Below are positions 6,226 to 6,831 of a stretch of DNA of 6,831 nucleotides, piece by piece (position 1 is the stretch's first letter; every line of letters starts with the position of its first letter). The notes beneath the pieces are model-generated. The model ran no database searches and was not told the origin of the DNA. It saw only the letters and a program-made list of their open reading frames with translations. Source of the stretch: Treponema sp. (GTDB lineage: Bacteria; Spirochaetota; Spirochaetia; Treponematales; Breznakiellaceae); the NCBI GenBank assembly GCA_020216655.1, contig JAIWNU010000201.1, positions 1-6,831 of the forward strand, given 5' to 3'. A program made the position numbers and the translations under genes.

Positions 6226-6254
6226 TAGACAGAGCAAGCGGCTTTTCTTATAGT
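6226..6254 (+). promoter_or_regulatory. Sigma70-type promoter of the divergent secreted-protein gene
   Basis: TAGACA (6226-6231) and TATAGT (6249-6254) each match consensus at five of six bases and have the optimal 17-nt spacer. Transcription would start near 6261. The promoter lies back to back with the operon promoter, the two -35 boxes being 18 bp apart. A start so close to the ATG at 6274 would leave a leader of only about 13 nt. Confidence 0.6.
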
Positions 6255-6275
6255 GTACAGTATGCGATACACTAT
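6250..6275. promoter_or_regulatory. Inverted repeat over the -10 box of the divergent promoter
   Basis: ATAGTGTA (6250-6257) and TACACTAT (6268-6275) are perfect 8-bp arms with a 10-bp spacer. The left arm overlaps the TATAGT box and the right arm overlaps the ATG at 6274. It differs in sequence from the repeat at 6147-6169, so a different regulator would be expected. It may be an operator for the rightward gene; the role is inferred. Confidence 0.5.
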
Positions 6276-6831
6276 GCGACTTCAGAAAAGAAGTATGGTT
6301 TTATTAATAATTTTTCTGATCTTTTCTCAGCCTATTTTTTCTGCTCCCTTCAGAATGATAGGGATAGGGGATCCGCTTTTAGAAGATTACACCTTTCTTA
6401 TGAGAAATAGCGAAGAAAGCGTGCTTTCTTTGACCCCGCCGTTTTCGAGTGAGGAACTAATTAACGCACTGCGCGGCCTTTCTGTTGCAAACCGGTCTTC
6501 AGTCTGGAAAGCAGCCTACGGGCGGATCATGCAGGCTCTGCAGGCGCAGCCTGTTCTTAAAGATGGCGCTCTCGGCTTGACAATGCATCCTGAGTTGGCG
6601 GTAGAAGGCCGCTGGCGGTCCAATCCAAATATTGATTGGGTTAGGGACGAAAAGCAAAATCCTGCGGTATTTTCCCTCCCTCTGGAGTTCTTCTTTGCAA
6701 ATAGCCTGTATGCACGGGGCGATCTTAATCTCCGTAATGATCCTTATTTTTATAACGATAACGAATCAGTTAGTACCAACCTCCCCTTGGATGTCCAAAA
6801 ACTGGATGCTAACATTCCTTTGAGGGCTTTT
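6274..6831 (+). CDS. Secreted protein of unknown function, possibly outer-membrane (N-terminal 186 residues; cut by window end)
   Basis: The frame is open to the window end. The protein starts MRLQKRSMVLLIIFLIFSQP and continues IFSAPF, a clear signal peptide: positive n-region, hydrophobic core at about 8-17, likely signal peptidase I cut near residues 23-24, and no lipobox cysteine. The mature part begins GIGDPLLEDYTFLMRNSEE, then a helical-looking stretch (SSEELINALRGLSVANRSSVWKAAYGRIMQAL), then alternating, aromatic-rich segments (LGLTMHPELAVEGRWRSNPN; VFSLPLEFFFANSLYARGDL) that resemble beta strands of an outer-membrane barrel. A distant relation to Wzi-type capsule assembly proteins is possible, but I do not recognise it with confidence. 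The start is uncertain: in-frame ATGs lie at 6262, 6274 and 6295, none with a good ribosome site. I chose 6274 because it keeps the basic n-region. No evident link to the sulfur operon. Confidence 0.75.
   Translation, partial: MRLQKRSMVLLIIFLIFSQPIFSAPFRMIGIGDPLLEDYTFLMRNSEESVLSLTPPFSSEELINALRGLSVANRSSVWKAAYGRIMQALQAQPVLKDGALGLTMHPELAVEGRWRSNPNIDWVRDEKQNPAVFSLPLEFFFANSLYARGDLNLRNDPYFYNDNESVSTNLPLDVQKLDANIPLRAF

Noticed and set aside
6134..6250. S-box, T-box or other methionine riboswitch in front of the operon
   Set aside because: The leader from the predicted start at about 6173 to the ATG is only about 40 nt, too short for these elements, and none of their conserved motifs is visible.
1..6831. 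tRNA or rRNA genes, CRISPR array, insertion sequence or attachment site
   Set aside because: No spaced repeats, transposase or integrase frames, terminal repeats or RNA gene signatures were seen on either strand.

Overview
The window looks like part of the genome of an anaerobic bacterium. The leftmost five genes (one cut by the left edge) encode a sulfide-assimilation and homocysteine-synthesis gene set best known from methanogens and other strict anaerobes. A secreted protein of probable outer-membrane type at the right end suggests a diderm. A spirochaete such as a Treponema relative would fit, but that is a guess; nothing here fixes the taxonomy. Base composition is close to 50% GC in the minus-strand genes and visibly more AT-rich in the intergenic region near 6134-6273.

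Positions 1-6133 hold six genes, all on the minus strand and read right to left: a MarR-family regulator (5762-6133); an 863-residue CoA-disulfide-reductase/rhodanese/TusA/DsrE2 fusion (3132-5723); an aspartate kinase with two ACT domains (1709-3079); a COG1900/DUF39 protein, the catalytic subunit of L-aspartate-semialdehyde sulfurtransferase (538-1704); its NIL-domain 2x[4Fe-4S] ferredoxin partner (125-538); and the start of a UPF0280/COG2122 protein (1-119, cut by the window edge). Gaps are 38, 52, 4, -1 and about 5 nt, so this is very probably one operon. A perfect-consensus sigma70-type promoter at 6180-6207 faces into it. An 8-7-8 inverted repeat just downstream of the predicted transcription start looks like an autoregulatory MarR operator.

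The genes make metabolic sense together. Aspartate kinase makes aspartyl phosphate, the precursor of aspartate semialdehyde (the dehydrogenase is not in the window). COG1900 plus the NIL-ferredoxin convert aspartate semialdehyde and sulfur to homocysteine. COG2122 has been linked to efficient sulfide use by the same route in Methanosarcina. The fusion protein has four sulfur-handling modules, each with its expected cysteine (C43, C521, C618, C824), and could supply, carry or reduce persulfide sulfur. The assignment of the fusion protein and of the MarR regulator to this pathway is inference from the operon.

A 34-bp near-perfect palindrome (3073-3106) covers the start codon of the aspartate kinase gene and could control its translation. 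On the right, a divergent plus-strand gene (from about 6274, cut by the window end) encodes a signal-peptide-bearing protein of unknown function. It has its own promoter-like hexamers (6226-6254), overlapped by a second inverted repeat (6250-6275).
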